Assembly (NCBI RefSeq): GCF_019649055.1
Contig: NW_026570309.1
Location: 248,001 to 312,000, forward strand
DNA: 64,000 nt
Source of the DNA: Paramacrobiotus metropolitanus
Taxonomy: Eukaryota; Tardigrada; Eutardigrada; Parachela; Macrobiotidae
Direction: 5' to 3'
Made by a program: the position numbers and the translations under genes. Positions 1-10,931 of the stretch are shown here, piece after piece. Below the pieces are notes generated by a model that ran no database searches, was not told where the DNA came from, and worked only from the letters and a program-made list of their open reading frames with translations. How positions within the stretch are numbered: the first letter of the stretch is position 1; every line of letters begins with the position of its first letter.

Positions 1-52
1 TCATAATGCTGATTCCGTATTCCATCAACTTTTATCTGTACTGCGCATTTAG

Positions 53-286
53 TACGAAATTCCGCAAGGGAGTGAAAGCGACCTTTACGGTAGTGTTACT
101 AAAAACAAAGTTGTGGAAGAATGCATCGTCTCGTGGTCAAGAGGAATCGACGCAGATTCGCCAAGCAACATCTACAAGTGGCCCATACACTCTCCCCAGT
201 TAAATCCAAGCTCAGATAAAGATACCTGCAGTCGACAGATTTCACAGAAACCTGGAAAAAGCTTAAGGGTTTGTTATTTTATGTAG
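53..286 (+). CDS. Possible 3'-terminal exon of a gene entering from the left
   Basis: An open frame of 77 codons follows a TTTAG acceptor-like site and ends in TAG. The reading is fairly polar and contains VEECIVSWSRGIDADSP. I do not recognise the product, and the rest of the gene would lie to the left of the window. A chance open frame is equally possible. Confidence 0.2.
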   Translation, partial: YEIPQGSESDLYGSVTKNKVVEECIVSWSRGIDADSPSNIYKWPIHSPQLNPSSDKDTCSRQISQKPGKSLRVCYFM

Positions 287-1290
287 AACAAGCAACTTCG
301 TGCAGCTCGGTTATAAATACGACTACGGATAATACGAAACTTTAGCGAACATTCAACGGGTACACGTACTTACTTGCACCTCCACCGGCGGCTTCCAAAT
401 ATGTACATACTTACTTTCTTAAGCTAGCCTGCAGTGCAATTTGTATGAGTATCAAAATTATACATAGTATGCATCAATTCCGATTGAAAAGGAACTGGGG
501 AAGGGGTTTTCAATTTACGGATGTTACCGTCCGGCTAGGCAGGATGCTGGTGTCCGGCTCAGAAAAAGTTTTGATGATACTACAACTTCTGTAACTCTGA
601 TAAACTACGCTAACGCATCGGCCTCATTCGATTGTTCGTTTTTCTGAAAGTTAGAAGAATAAAAGTCTACGTAATGTGGAGTGCTCTGTAGCTAAATCGA
701 AGGCAGAATTCCATAATCCATTACCCTTTAATTTTTTTGTAACTTATTAGGCCTCGTCCCGAATTCGAAGCGCTAAGTATTTATTAATTGTGGTATGGTG
801 TAGTTACTACCAAGTACTTACTACCTATAGTAAGTTCTTGTTACTACTCAAACACTGATAATGGTTAAAGTATTCTGGGTAAGCCGAAGACCTTTGGCTT
901 TCAGTTAACATGCAACACTACCACAGAAAGAAACTGAGAGATCGCGTATAATCTTGTGCAATCTGAATGTTTTTTTTATACAGTTCATGTTTGATCAATA
1001 ATCGAAAAAAAAGGATATTTAACACGCTATCGTATATCCTGACCCATGATATTACTGTACATATTTGTTAGCAAAATGGAAACACTTCATAAGCTAGAAA
1101 TTCTCGTTTGATTGTACGTTTGTACAGAAAATCAAGTACATTGTCTGACAAGGATATTAATTGGTATAAAAGACTAAAGCACATTACTTGGAACTTGGAA
1201 CGCATTCTTGGAACACACACACTTGGACTAAAGCACATTACTTGGAACACATTACGTTGCTCTTGGAACTTCTAATCATAACTAATCAGA
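287..1290. other. Intergenic stretch, AT-rich
   Basis: No convincing exon, RNA gene or repeat was seen. A short direct repeat around 1170-1250 (variants of ACTAAAGCACATTACTTGGAAC) lies just downstream of the E2 gene stop. Confidence 0.4.
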
Positions 1291-2072
1291 TCACTCAAAC
1301 GTAAACGCTTGTTGGATGGCCAATTCTTGGTCCAGATCCTCCATTTGAGGGCTACCAAACAGACTTTCAAACGCATGTGCGACGTCCCATTCCGCCAAAG
1401 CCAAAGCATCCCGTGCTGCCGTCGCATCGCAGCATCCCGTCTCCACCAGCTGCGCGACTTTGCCATCCATTTCCGTGTACTCCGTGCAGTCGGCAGCGTT
1501 ACCGTTAGCGTACACTCGCAGCCAGTACCGGGCCGTAAGATTAAACTGGCTCCGGTTATTAATGAACTGGTATGCCAGGACGGCATTGACAGGATCGCCC
1601 AAAAGCTACATAATCGACGGAAAAAACATTAACAACCCGAGCCTGTATAATGTGCGGCATTGTAGTATAAGACACATAAATTTTATCATTATGTTTACGA
1701 GTATCTTACCGGTGAACTGAGCAAACGGCGAGCACACATCAGCAGCGTCTTAATTGTCATACTTTCGCACCATGTCGTACAGAAGCGGGGATACAGCCGT
1801 CCGGTGTTGGGGCAGATGTTGGGGTGCCATATTTTGGTCATGAAGCGTAGAATCGGCGGTCGTTGGGGATAGTTTTCCGGAATTTTGATATCCAGCAGAA
1901 AATTACCGCCTTCATAGATTGTTCCTGCCGGCGCAGCGATGGTTCCCGTTAGAGCTTCCATGCGGTTCTCAAACATCTCCCAGAATACGACGCCGTGGTT
2001 GCGGCCAGTTTCCTTGGTCATATTGGCCAGTTCGACAGACAGACGGCTTATTGCGGCATCCGAAAGTGCCAT
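1291..2072 (-). CDS. UBE2K-like E2 (UBC + UBA domains) lacking the catalytic cysteine
   Basis: Two exons, 2072-1710 and 1605-1291, joined in phase 0 across a 104-bp GT-AG intron, give about 224 residues; human UBE2K has 200. The UBC fold is clear: YEGGNFLLDIKIPENYP, then RPPILRFMTKIWHPNI. After the intron comes the UBE2K-like segment GDPVNAVLAYQF. A C-terminal UBA domain follows (MDGKVAQLVETG ... ALALAEWDVAHAFESLF). In active E2s the residue 11 positions after the His of HPN is the catalytic Cys; here it is Tyr (NTGRLYPRFC). A non-catalytic, UEV-like ubiquitin-binding role is therefore likely. Cysteines at +4 and +15 are not at the usual position. The start is the ATG before ALSDAAIS. Family assignment is firm; loss of catalysis is inference. 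Confidence 0.85.
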
Positions 2073-2423
2073 CTCGAATAGCAAGTTGTAGCATTAACCT
2101 ATACAACACATCAGAAATATTTCCAATTTCAAATCCAAATGCTATGCTGATGTAATTCAAATGCTAATGAAAGCTGCACAAGGTAAAGCTGAACGTCGTT
2201 AAAGGCATAAATAAACGTGAGAGAGCTTATGTTGTCTCACAACGTTGGCCAAAAGGGCCAGCAAAGATTAAGGCACGTTATACTTTACTGATTATTCGTA
2301 AGTCATGGCATTATGACATCATAGCAGTAGTGCCCAACTCGATGTGCCTCATTACACATACTAGCTTTGCTGGAAAAATACTGCCCTCCCCTTTGTGGAC
2401 ACATTACCCAAAGCGAGTGTGCC

Positions 2424-2899
2424 GACACTTTCGCGTGCTTGCGGTCACTGGAAAATGTACTGACAGGGCCTGCTTTGAGTCCATCACAGAGAACCATTTT
2501 ATCACAGGTATGGGACAACGTATAAACGTAGTATTTATCAGCTCTGACAACGAGGAGGTTTTGCCATAACAAATGACAAACATTTTCAAAACGTTTAGCA
2601 GAATAATATAATATACGAGTTCGCTAGATTGTGGTTGCTGTCGGTTTGACATAGAACTATTGTTTATGCAGGTACTGAAGCAGTGGCAATCCGGTGACCC
2701 GCGATTTAATGACCAGACATCACTGATGGATAACCCTCTCAACGGTGTTCCTCTTGATTCGCTGCGGAATGTCACGCTGTTTATACTCTTCTGGCATTTT
2801 GTTCAGGAAGATCTGCACTACTGGCAAAATAAAGGTTCTTTTCATAAAATGTGTCGCAAAGACTCCGACGATGTATGCAAAAAAGGGGAAACTGGATAA
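2424..2899 (+). pseudogene. 3' remnant of a plus-strand F-box family gene (unit 1)
   Basis: This matches the end of the gene at 14987-16919. The exon-2 tail reads ACLRSLENVLTGP ... SQRTILSQ and stops at CAG|GTATGG. Then comes a 160-bp intron, and after TTTATGCAG an exon-3 reading VLKQWQSGDPRFND ... PLDSLRNVTLFILFWHF. Exon 3 continues open to a stop at 2899, longer than in the 16.8-kb copy. No Agenet exon or F-box is present upstream, where the E2 gene lies instead. It is a truncated copy, not a working gene. Confidence 0.75.
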
Positions 2900-3315
2900 T
2901 TTAATCTAAAACAAAATTCAGTTTTGTTGATGTAAAAATAAGTTTGCTGGTATTTTCTACCGTGCTGGAAATGATGGAATGGTACGGTACTTCGGCGTTC
3001 TACATTTGATGGCTTCTCGGTAACGCTGCACGTTCGTTATTATTTTTTACACTTTATATGAACATGCAGGATTGCCGGTACGATGTATTTCTGACATGAA
3101 AAGCCGGGGTAGTTGCATTCGCCAAGACGTTTGTCTGTATTAACACGCGCAAACCCAAAAATGCCACGATATTATACACACAGTAGTACAGAGTTTATTA
3201 TGTACATCTTATTAAACTCGAATTTGCCAAGTCTTATCAATACGGAGTACGGACACTCCTCTTCTTCCGGCAGGTCCACTTGGTATTCAGTACTATTGAC
3301 AGTAATTACCCGGCA

Positions 3316-5721
3316 TTAGTTCATTTTTACAATTTTTTTCAAACGCGCAGCAATCGCGTTAGCGTTTATGGAGAGTGCAGCAGGGACATATAGCCGACTT
3401 TTTCCTTTCATTCTTCTCCGATTGTACAAAATCATGACGCGGGCCAGCGCGTACAACACGGGCCTTGGTAGTTTGGCTATGTCCCAGCCGCAGCGACGAT
3501 GCCGAAAATCCAGCCAGTTCTGCTCGCTCTCTTTTGACCGCGGATCCCGAAACCAGTAATTACGAACAGCCTACAAAGACGCGTTAAATTTGAAATAATT
3601 ATAGCAATAGTGAGTGCGGTCTGAAACGGTGTTTTTATAACGTGCATTTTCGGTGAATTTTGATATTGCGCTGGTAAAGCTGCAACGTGCAGCCAATACT
3701 GTGCAGTAGTGTTCCCTTCTCTAAAAGCTGCGTAAGAAGTGCTTACAATGTGCGAGTAGAACCAAAAGATGCTTTTTTAAGGCTCTCCTGAACGCGCTTC
3801 TGTATTCGAACGCAGAGAGGGAATCTCTACAGTCTACGCATTGTATATGCTCCTTTTATTGTGCTAATAATACTATCCAGTGGACCGGCTGCCCTGTTTT
3901 ATAGTCCTAGATTGCACGGATGCATCGCATATTTATATAGTATGTGTACCGGTACATCGGATATATATGTATAAAGTAGTGCAACAGTCATTTATAAGCA
4001 CATACATAAGCATAAGCCTCCTTACATAAGCAATCGCATTCCATCCCGAATCACTGGGCGGCGCCGCGTCAATCCACTCGGACAACACCGTCAGATCCGG
4101 TCCAACAACCGGTAAATTGCAATCAATAATGTCCAGCAGGTCGCAAAAAAGGTCGTTGGAAAGGGGATTGACTATCCCACTGAACAGCGGGAGATCGCCG
4201 TATCTGGACCCGTACACCTCACGGTCTTCATTTGTACTACTATGGTATAGGCAAATATGATCGTCGTACATGGCGTCATCACAACAGATCCTACAGTGTC
4301 TCCACATCACCGTGCTACAAACCGACGCCAGCTGCTGACACTTGTCGGCCAAATATTTGACTGGGCACTCATACACAATGCCGTCGGCCAGCCAGAGGAA
4401 GCTGCAGAAAGCGATTGTGCGTTTCTTCCCAATGGGCTGTTGGCACAGGGCTTGCTCCAACCATAGCAGACAGAGGCTGTCCTTACAGCAATACTGGAAA
4501 GTCTGCACACCGGGACGTGCTTTCTGAATGATCAGGCACTGGTTGGATGTTGTCACGCATTTTAGCATGCAGACGGTGAACGTGTACTGCAGATCACTAT
4601 TGCAGGAATCGCCGCTTAAAGGGTCAAACGTTATCCTGACTTCTTGTGCGTCGTCGGCAAGGAAGATGGCATTCCATAATTGGCAGACGCGGCGCTGCTG
4701 TAAGCGGTCCACAAAGTCCAGCATCCGGAAAGTACTGGATAGCAATTCTGGAAGCAACACGGATAACTGGGCGTCGCTGATCTCCGTTGTCATGGATAAA
4801 TTCCTGTCGGTGTAATTCCCCAGATGTCGCAGGTTTGGCGATAGGTTTAACAATTCTTTACAGATGTTATCCTGGAAAATTAAGGCGACTGACTGATTGT
4901 TTGACTTTCTTACTAAAACGTGAACCGTTTTTCAAATAGTATGTATTACCTACTCCAGAAAAATAGTGTAAATTTTAATTTTATAGAATCATTCGTAATT
5001 ATATCTATGATATCAGTAAAAATTTGCTACGTCACGAAGACAGATTAAGTAATTAAATGAGATCGACGGTCATTTCTCAGCCTTCTGGGAATGCACAAAC
5101 ACTTGCCCAACTAGCCACTAAGAGCGGCTCAGAATTTTCTTGCTGGATGTAAACCAATTTTTTTGCAGACAAAGAAACCGGGAAGATTTGCCACATGCTG
5201 AGGATTTTTCTGAAGAGATGGCGAAAATCTGGAGAATCTAATAAAAATTCGCGGCGACGCTTTGCAGGCACCTCCAAACATCTCTTGACAAAGTGGTTTT
5301 TGGCTATAATTCGCCGTTTTATAGAATTTTCAGAAGGTCGTATGCGCAGCTGTTTTGTGGAAATGGATTCGGTCAGCAGTACATTGTCAAACTGCACCCG
5401 AACGACGGTGTGCGCATCATTCGGGGAAGCACTGTTCATTTGCAAAACGAGGTCCATGGCAGGATACCATGCCGGCGGGTGGGTGGGAAATTCACGAATC
5501 AGCACATCCATCATCTCCGAATAAAACGGCGGTGGCCCATGATCAGTGCGAAAGACCTTGCCATGCTCCACCACTTCCGCTCGCCTGCCAGGATATCCGA
5601 AATCCACCACGAAATGCCCGTCCTTCTGGACATTGATCACCGCTGCGCGTCGAAAAATACCGTTAGGGTCTCGCACTTCCACCGTGTTCCATCCGCCTCG
5701 CCAGGATTCGTCAAATACAGT
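3316..5721 (-). CDS. F-box protein with FMRP-like tandem Agenet/Tudor N-terminus (copy A)
   Basis: Three coding exons are visible: 5721 to about 5100, 4871-4026 and 3570-3316. Exon 1 resembles FMRP: Tudor 1 WNTVEVRDPNGIFRRAAV and VVDFGYPGRRAEVVEHGKVF, Tudor 2 DVLIREFPTHPPAWYPA and TKQLRIRPSE, then a KH0-like stretch (VPAKRRREFLLDSPDFRHLF ... KLVYIQQEN). Exon 2 holds the F-box LLPELLSSTFRMLDFVDRL and QRRVCQLWNAIF, followed by a Cys-rich region of about 200 residues. Exon 3 carries the tail NYWFRDPRSKESEQNWLDF ... LPRPVLYALARVMIL. Exon 1 opens at an acceptor, so the start codon is in an upstream exon I could not place; the exon-1 donor is also unresolved (a conserved GGGCAA|GT is one candidate). 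By analogy with the family it would be an SCF ubiquitin-ligase adaptor. No frame break was seen. Confidence 0.72.
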
Positions 5722-5951
5722 CTAGAATGTATGAAATGATAAATGAGACATTATTTGAAACCTCTGCTACTGCGATGGGTCAATATTTTACCTTATGTTT
5801 TAACTTGTAGAACAAGATATTATGATAAACATAATTTCTAAAACTCTTATAATGGATGTAACGCTACGCGCTTGGCAAGTTATTAATCGACAGTCCATTC
5901 TGTACTATTACCCTATAAGAGTGCGGTTCGCTAACTGTTAATGTGATCTAA

Positions 5952-6646
5952 CCAGGGCCCGGTCACCGGCTCCCGGCTCCGAGAAATTTCATTTTTTGCA
6001 GGAAGACAAATTAATCCTTGGGTACGATTAAAAAAATATTTCCATCGGCCATGGTTGAGTGGGCGTGGCCAAACTTAAATCCCAGTGGTAATACATGCCA
6101 TACTATGTAATAAAGGAATACCGTAATAGTGTATCGTACAATGTCAGAGGTTTTCTGTTTTCACAAATGCGTGTAACCGGTAGTCAGATGATTTTCATAA
6201 TTCTTCTAAAAATTACTAGTGTAAAATAAACCACCGAGAAAAATTACATACAGTATTAGAGTAGTATGTATTGGGAAAATGGAATACGTCCCGCGCACGG
6301 TAGAATATCATACACATGTTGGCACAAATACAATACGCGTTCTCACTACTTACCAGTTTTACAATTTTATAAATTCTTCTCTATTATTAACAGCACCAAT
6401 TTTAGGACGATTAGAAATGCTCGGACCACTTAAATCACTTATGCCAACCTCTAACACATTAGGCTACATTGATACGGTATTCCCAATAAATAGTGCTGCA
6501 TGTATTAATGCCACAGGAATTAAATTTAGCGCCGCCCACTTCACCATGGCCGATGAAAATATTTTTTTAAGCATACCAAAGAGCTACTCTGTCTTCCTGC
6601 AAAAAATAAAATTTTTCGCAGCCGGGAGCCGGTGACCGCGCCCTGG
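5952..6646. mobile_element. Non-autonomous DNA transposon (MITE-like) with ~57-bp TIRs
   Basis: The ends are near-perfect inverted repeats. The left end begins CCAGGGCCCGGTCACCGGCT and the right end is the reverse complement of CCAGGGCGCGGTCACCGGCT; identity continues through TTTTTTGCAGGAAGACA. The flanks read TAA on both sides (5949-5951 and 6647-6649), a possible 3-bp target duplication of the kind left by PIF/Harbinger elements. The inside is AT-rich with no transposase; a 118-codon open frame inside has no recognisable content. The superfamily is tentative; a hAT or Merlin origin is possible if the boundaries shift. Confidence 0.75.
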
Positions 6647-6649
6647 TAA

Positions 6650-7967
6650 GTTTTATTATACTGGAGATCTTTTTATACCCGTACCGCTATACGGCGATTT
6701 TGGTTGCCACTTCTGTACTTCATACCTACGAACTATGTATAGATATATACATTTGTCATTCTACACGTTGACGGTTCCGCTTCTGTACATATTTGCCTTT
6801 TTTTTCTGAAAACGCACGATTTCTCGCGCCGAGCTCGAACATAATGATGGGAATTTCTTGACAAAATCCTTGGAATCATATTCGAATTCGGAATTAAAAG
6901 AGCGGCTTATTCTATAGTATGTAGTATTCAAATTTCGAAAAGCAATATTATAGCAAAATAAAAGGGACAAGGTTTATTTCTAATGGTAGATATATTAACT
7001 TTGACTGGTCTAATGGCATATTAAATGCGTCTACTCCAGTGCATTATATCTGTAACTTTTGGTTTGTACTACTCGTAGTATTCCATCTGCGTCTGAAATT
7101 ATTCCACAGATTCTGTAAATTGCCGCTGAAGGCTCACTTACAAGGACAGGACCATGATGCACGGCATTCAAACGAAACTGGAGGTTTACTACCATTTTTA
7201 GGAACTCTTCAGCCGATATCCAAGTTATATTGCGCGTTCGCTATTATGATTCATTTGTACAAGTTATACAGAGGTACATGTTGATGTAGCGATACAGAAC
7301 AGCTAACACACGCATATCGGCACATGTCGTCCATATTACAGTATTTTATAGCAAAATATCCATCCAGCCAAAACGGGCTAGTCCCGTGGAAAATACCACT
7401 AGAGAAGCACCATGCAGTGAGAGATCAAGTGCAAAGTAAAAACTGAAAAAATAAAATACGCCTTCGCCAGCAACCGGAAATCATGGATCTCTATATCCTG
7501 TGCACTAGTGTACGCGTGCATGGTATAACGGTAGCAGAGGCTGCAGAGATACTGTATGCATTATGCAAGAACTCGCTCGTGCTCTGTATTAACGATTGTA
7601 AGCAGTGTAAGCGTGCGGAGTTGGTTTTCTTGCCGTTTAATTGATAGCTCGGCTGCGTATTACTTTATCGATCCGCTTCCTTTTTACATGCATGCAGACA
7701 CAAGTTACTGCTTAATAAATATAGATACATTTACTCGTACACTTTTTTTAGAGGCATACTGTATAAGTGTATATATTAAATCGAATTGTATCGACAAGCA
7801 ACAAAATCTTCCAGTAGTAATACGTGCAAAGAGTTGGAAAGACGTCAGCGCACGTACTTCCAGTTCTTTAAGCGTGATACACTCCGAAAAACGCTAATAT
7901 CTGCTTGAACCTTAAGTTTAACATGGTGAACACTTTAGCATGGAAAGTTAACATTGAGGTCTGAATG
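6650..7967. other. Intergenic; 5' flank of the unit-2 plus-strand copy
   Basis: No gene seen. Parts of 7030-7500 resemble 13960-14660 (for example GATCAAGTGCAAAGTAAAA against GATAAAGTGCAAAGTGATA), as expected of duplicated upstream sequence in the tandem units. Confidence 0.45.
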
Positions 7968-8788
7968 ATGTCTGGATGTGCACGTTTTCGTCGTAACAGT
8001 CTTTGGCTCGCGGCGCCGTGGACGTACATAGCGCCGAGGGATCCGTTCGTCATGGCATGATCACCGACACCCATCCATTCCCATCGCGGATTTATTGTGG
8101 GTTTCTCGAAGAAACGCATTTCGGAGAAACTCCGAAACTATGAATTCCAGAACCACGGTGCGGTGAAGGTCGTACTGCGAACATCGGGGCAGGATGCGTG
8201 GCGCTGGTATCGCGCCACAATTATCGGCAGACTTCTCCATAGGTTTTGTATTGTCAATGTCCAGCGCGAAGAAGTTTGGTTGAAGACTTTGTGCGGTTCG
8301 ATGCTGTACAAAGCGTCAATGAGGAGCCGGTCCGACGATATCGCCGACACTGTCAACCGTTGTCGGAACACCTGGAAATATTGGCAAGACCGTTAACCGA
8401 CAAAGATTTTCAGCGGTGGAATTGCTTGTGGGAGGAGGAGATCTGGCTGGTCAGTGTTGAAGAAAACAGAAACTTTGTTTATATTTCATCTTCCGAATGT
8501 AAATTTTCGGAGGATAATTTGGTAAAGGGAAAACTATGGTGGCATGCAGTTTTGCGATTTCTCTTTGCAATGCAATTTCTCCTTTAGGATACGCCTTTTT
8601 GCGCCCAGAGAAACCCCTTCGTGCGAGATCCGTTCGTGGACATTAAGAAACAGATCCGCTCCGCCATGGGCTTGCTCATATCGCGTCGCCATATCTGGCA
8701 TATCGTCAGACAGCTAAACAATCTTCCTAGCGATATAACTGACACATTGCGCAAATTACGACAGTCCAACGGACGGACATGCATATAA
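7968..8788 (+). pseudogene. Broken Agenet-F-box family copy (copy E, unit 2), 5' part
   Basis: It is homologous to exon 1 and the start of exon 2 of the gene at 14987. It begins MSGCARFRRNSLW and leaves frame almost at once, because a C present in the sister copy is missing. Most of the first Tudor repeat is deleted. The second repeat and KH0-like part remain readable (HFQ-type motif DKDFQRWNCL, then RNFVYISSSE). Exon 1 ends at TTG|GTAAAG (8521). Exon 2 starts at 8588 (DTPFCAQRN ... SRRHIWHIVRQLNNLP) and ends at TAA 8788, before the F-box. The F-box exon body is absent here. Confidence 0.78.
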
Positions 8789-10139
8789 CATCATATAAAA
8801 AATCCGAAGGCGTTATGGCGATTGCTCAGGATGGTGTACAACATACAACACATTTGCAATGCCACTACGTACTGCATTTATAGACGGCAATACGTAGCCG
8901 GCAGAAAGGTGGACGGGTGGATGGTGACTGTTGTTACGATCGTGGAGGTGTACGATCATGAACACTGGATAGCGTGGATTGCATGGCTGTATGTATCTTT
9001 ACGGTCGTGTTTGTGCCGAGTCTGAGCTGTATCATTTATGATCATATTTGTGCAGGACATTTATGTCTTTATGGTGTTATGCATTTATATGCATGAGTGT
9101 TTGTGACCGATGGTCAAGTGTGAATGAGAGGAAGGCAGGACTAATCTGGCCTGCAGGAGCGGATGTGCAGTGGTCAGATTGGTGCGTGTGTTTTTATAGC
9201 TTTGTGGCTATATGCGATATGAGCGTGTTGTGCGAGCATGCATATTGATGTGGTATATAAGTTGATGCAACTGTGTTGACACAGTTGTCGGGAGTGCAGC
9301 TGTCATGAAATAAAAGTTAAGCTTTTTCCTGTGGTGTACGTTGTACGAGGTAGACGTAGTGCTGCAGGGTATTATGACTGTTCAATGAAATCGCACCACT
9401 CTGCCGAATCGCATCCACCTTTTCCTAAAGGTCATATAAGGTGGATGTGATCTGACAGAAAAGTAACTTTTACATATATGGCCTTTACATATATGTAAAG
9501 GTAGCTTTTCTGCCTGCTTTCTTACGTCCGGCTCTGTATCTTTATTCGGCAAAGGCCATCGATATTACAAAATATGCATTCGCGTAATACTACTTAAAAT
9601 GATCCAAATTTAAACGTTAAAGAAACAACCAAAATCGTTATTGCCATCAGACATTCTAGGACGCATATTCATAGTACCCAACACAGCAGCGGCGTTTCCT
9701 TTCACTACAGCTAGACTTAATCTCTGCTTCAAAAACGCAGTAGAACGAGGCTCCCCTGTCACGTCGCGAATCTTTCTGCCAGCGAAACGCCAGCGAAACG
9801 TCGCGAATCTTTCTGCCAGGCTCTGTTAGTAGTTTTATCTTTGGGCGGTTGCATCTGCCACATACTTTTGTTCTGCCTGATTTCGCAGCAGTCTTTCTAA
9901 TAGCGCGATAATCGAAAATAAGTTTTCTCAACAGAAATTTTAAATGATGAAAACATAAAATGCGGGATAACAAAATTCCGAATTTTCGTAAAAATCCACT
10001 GTTCCGTTTTTCGTAAATATCGAAGTACCCACTACCCTCTCTTCTCGCTCGGCGCTCATACCGCATTTGTACCTCACCATTTGCCGAGAAGAGAACTCAG
10101 ACACTTTTCTACCGGACTTCACCCGTCTTTCTACTGGAA
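8789..10139. other. Unrelated sequence occupying the place of the missing F-box exon
   Basis: Compared with the sister gene at 15.7-16.6 kb, the F-box-coding part is replaced by about 1.3 kb without a recognisable gene. The stretch 8820-9370 is rich in TGTAC and CATGCAT words and has TATATAAG near 9255 and AATAAAAG near 9310. A short tandem duplication (GTCGCGAATCTTTCTGCCAG, twice) lies at 9761-9820. A deletion plus insertion is the simplest reading. Confidence 0.4.
9455..9513. repeat. Nested palindrome
   Basis: A perfect 20-bp palindrome, CCTTTACATATATGTAAAGG, lies at 9482-9501. Outer arms (CAGAAAAGTA ... TAGCTTTTCTG) also pair, and a further inverted repeat, GCATCCACCTT/AAGGTGGATG, sits just upstream. 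This could be the end of a small transposable element or a cruciform-forming site. Confidence 0.5.
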
Positions 10140-10480
10140 GGCGTTCGCGTTCATGCGGCTAGTGTGCCAATGCTTAAGGTCACTGGATGATGTGCTAACA
10201 GGGCCTGTTTTGAGTCCATCACAGAGAACCGTTTTATCACAGTTATGGAACATGGCATTAACGTAGTATTTGCCAGTTCTGACCACGGGGAGATTATGTC
10301 ATGACAAACTGACAAACGTTTCAAAATGTGCGCTATGTAAATTGTGATTGCTGCCGGTGGAACCATTCTTTGTGCAGGTACTGGAGCAGTGACAAGCCAG
10401 TGTGTCACGCCTGTTCATGCTCTTTTGGCATTTTATTCAGAAGGTTCTGCATTACTGGCAAAATAAAGTGTTTTTTTTTC
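10140..10480 (+). pseudogene. 3' remnant of copy E (F-box family, unit 2)
   Basis: The exon-2 tail LRSLDDVLTGPVLSPSQ is followed by a degenerate exon 3 from about 10378 (VLEQ, then stop). At the exon-2 donor the sister copies have CAG|GTATGG and CAG|GTGCGG; here it is CAGTTATGG, so the donor GT is lost. Downstream intron sequence is still alignable to the copy at 2.5 kb. Confidence 0.7.
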
Positions 10481-10931
10481 ATAAAATGTGTCGCGATGAC
10501 TCCGACAATGTACCATAAAAGGGGAAACTAGATAATTTAATTGCAAAAATGCAAAATTTTGTTGATGTACAGCACATAAAACTAAGTTTGCTGATATTTT
10601 CGACCGTGCTTTTGTATGGAATAATATTTCGGCGTTCTGTATTTGATGACTTCTCGGTTAAACGCTGCCTGTTCTTTACATCTGCTTTGTAGTACTGTAC
10701 ATGAATCTTGCAGTTACGATGTATTCTAAACATATTCTTTCTAACTCGAAAACCGATGTTGCTGCATTTGCTGAAAACATTTGTACTAACCAGCGCGTAC
10801 CCCAAAAATTGGAACGAAAATAAACAGAGTGCATCTTATAATAATTTGTAAACAGCCTTATTACTACCGAGCACGGACATTCTTCTGGCATGTCCACTTG
10901 ATATTTGCAGTAATTACCATTTTACCCGGCT

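Noticed and set aside
6279-6635. 118-codon open frame as a gene
   Set aside because: It lies wholly inside the TIR element at 5952-6646, runs into the TIR and has no domain-like content.
8820-9380. Possible solo LTR (TATATAAG and AATAAAAG in one 550-bp stretch)
   Set aside because: No matching termini, target duplication or second copy could be found, so the signals may be chance.
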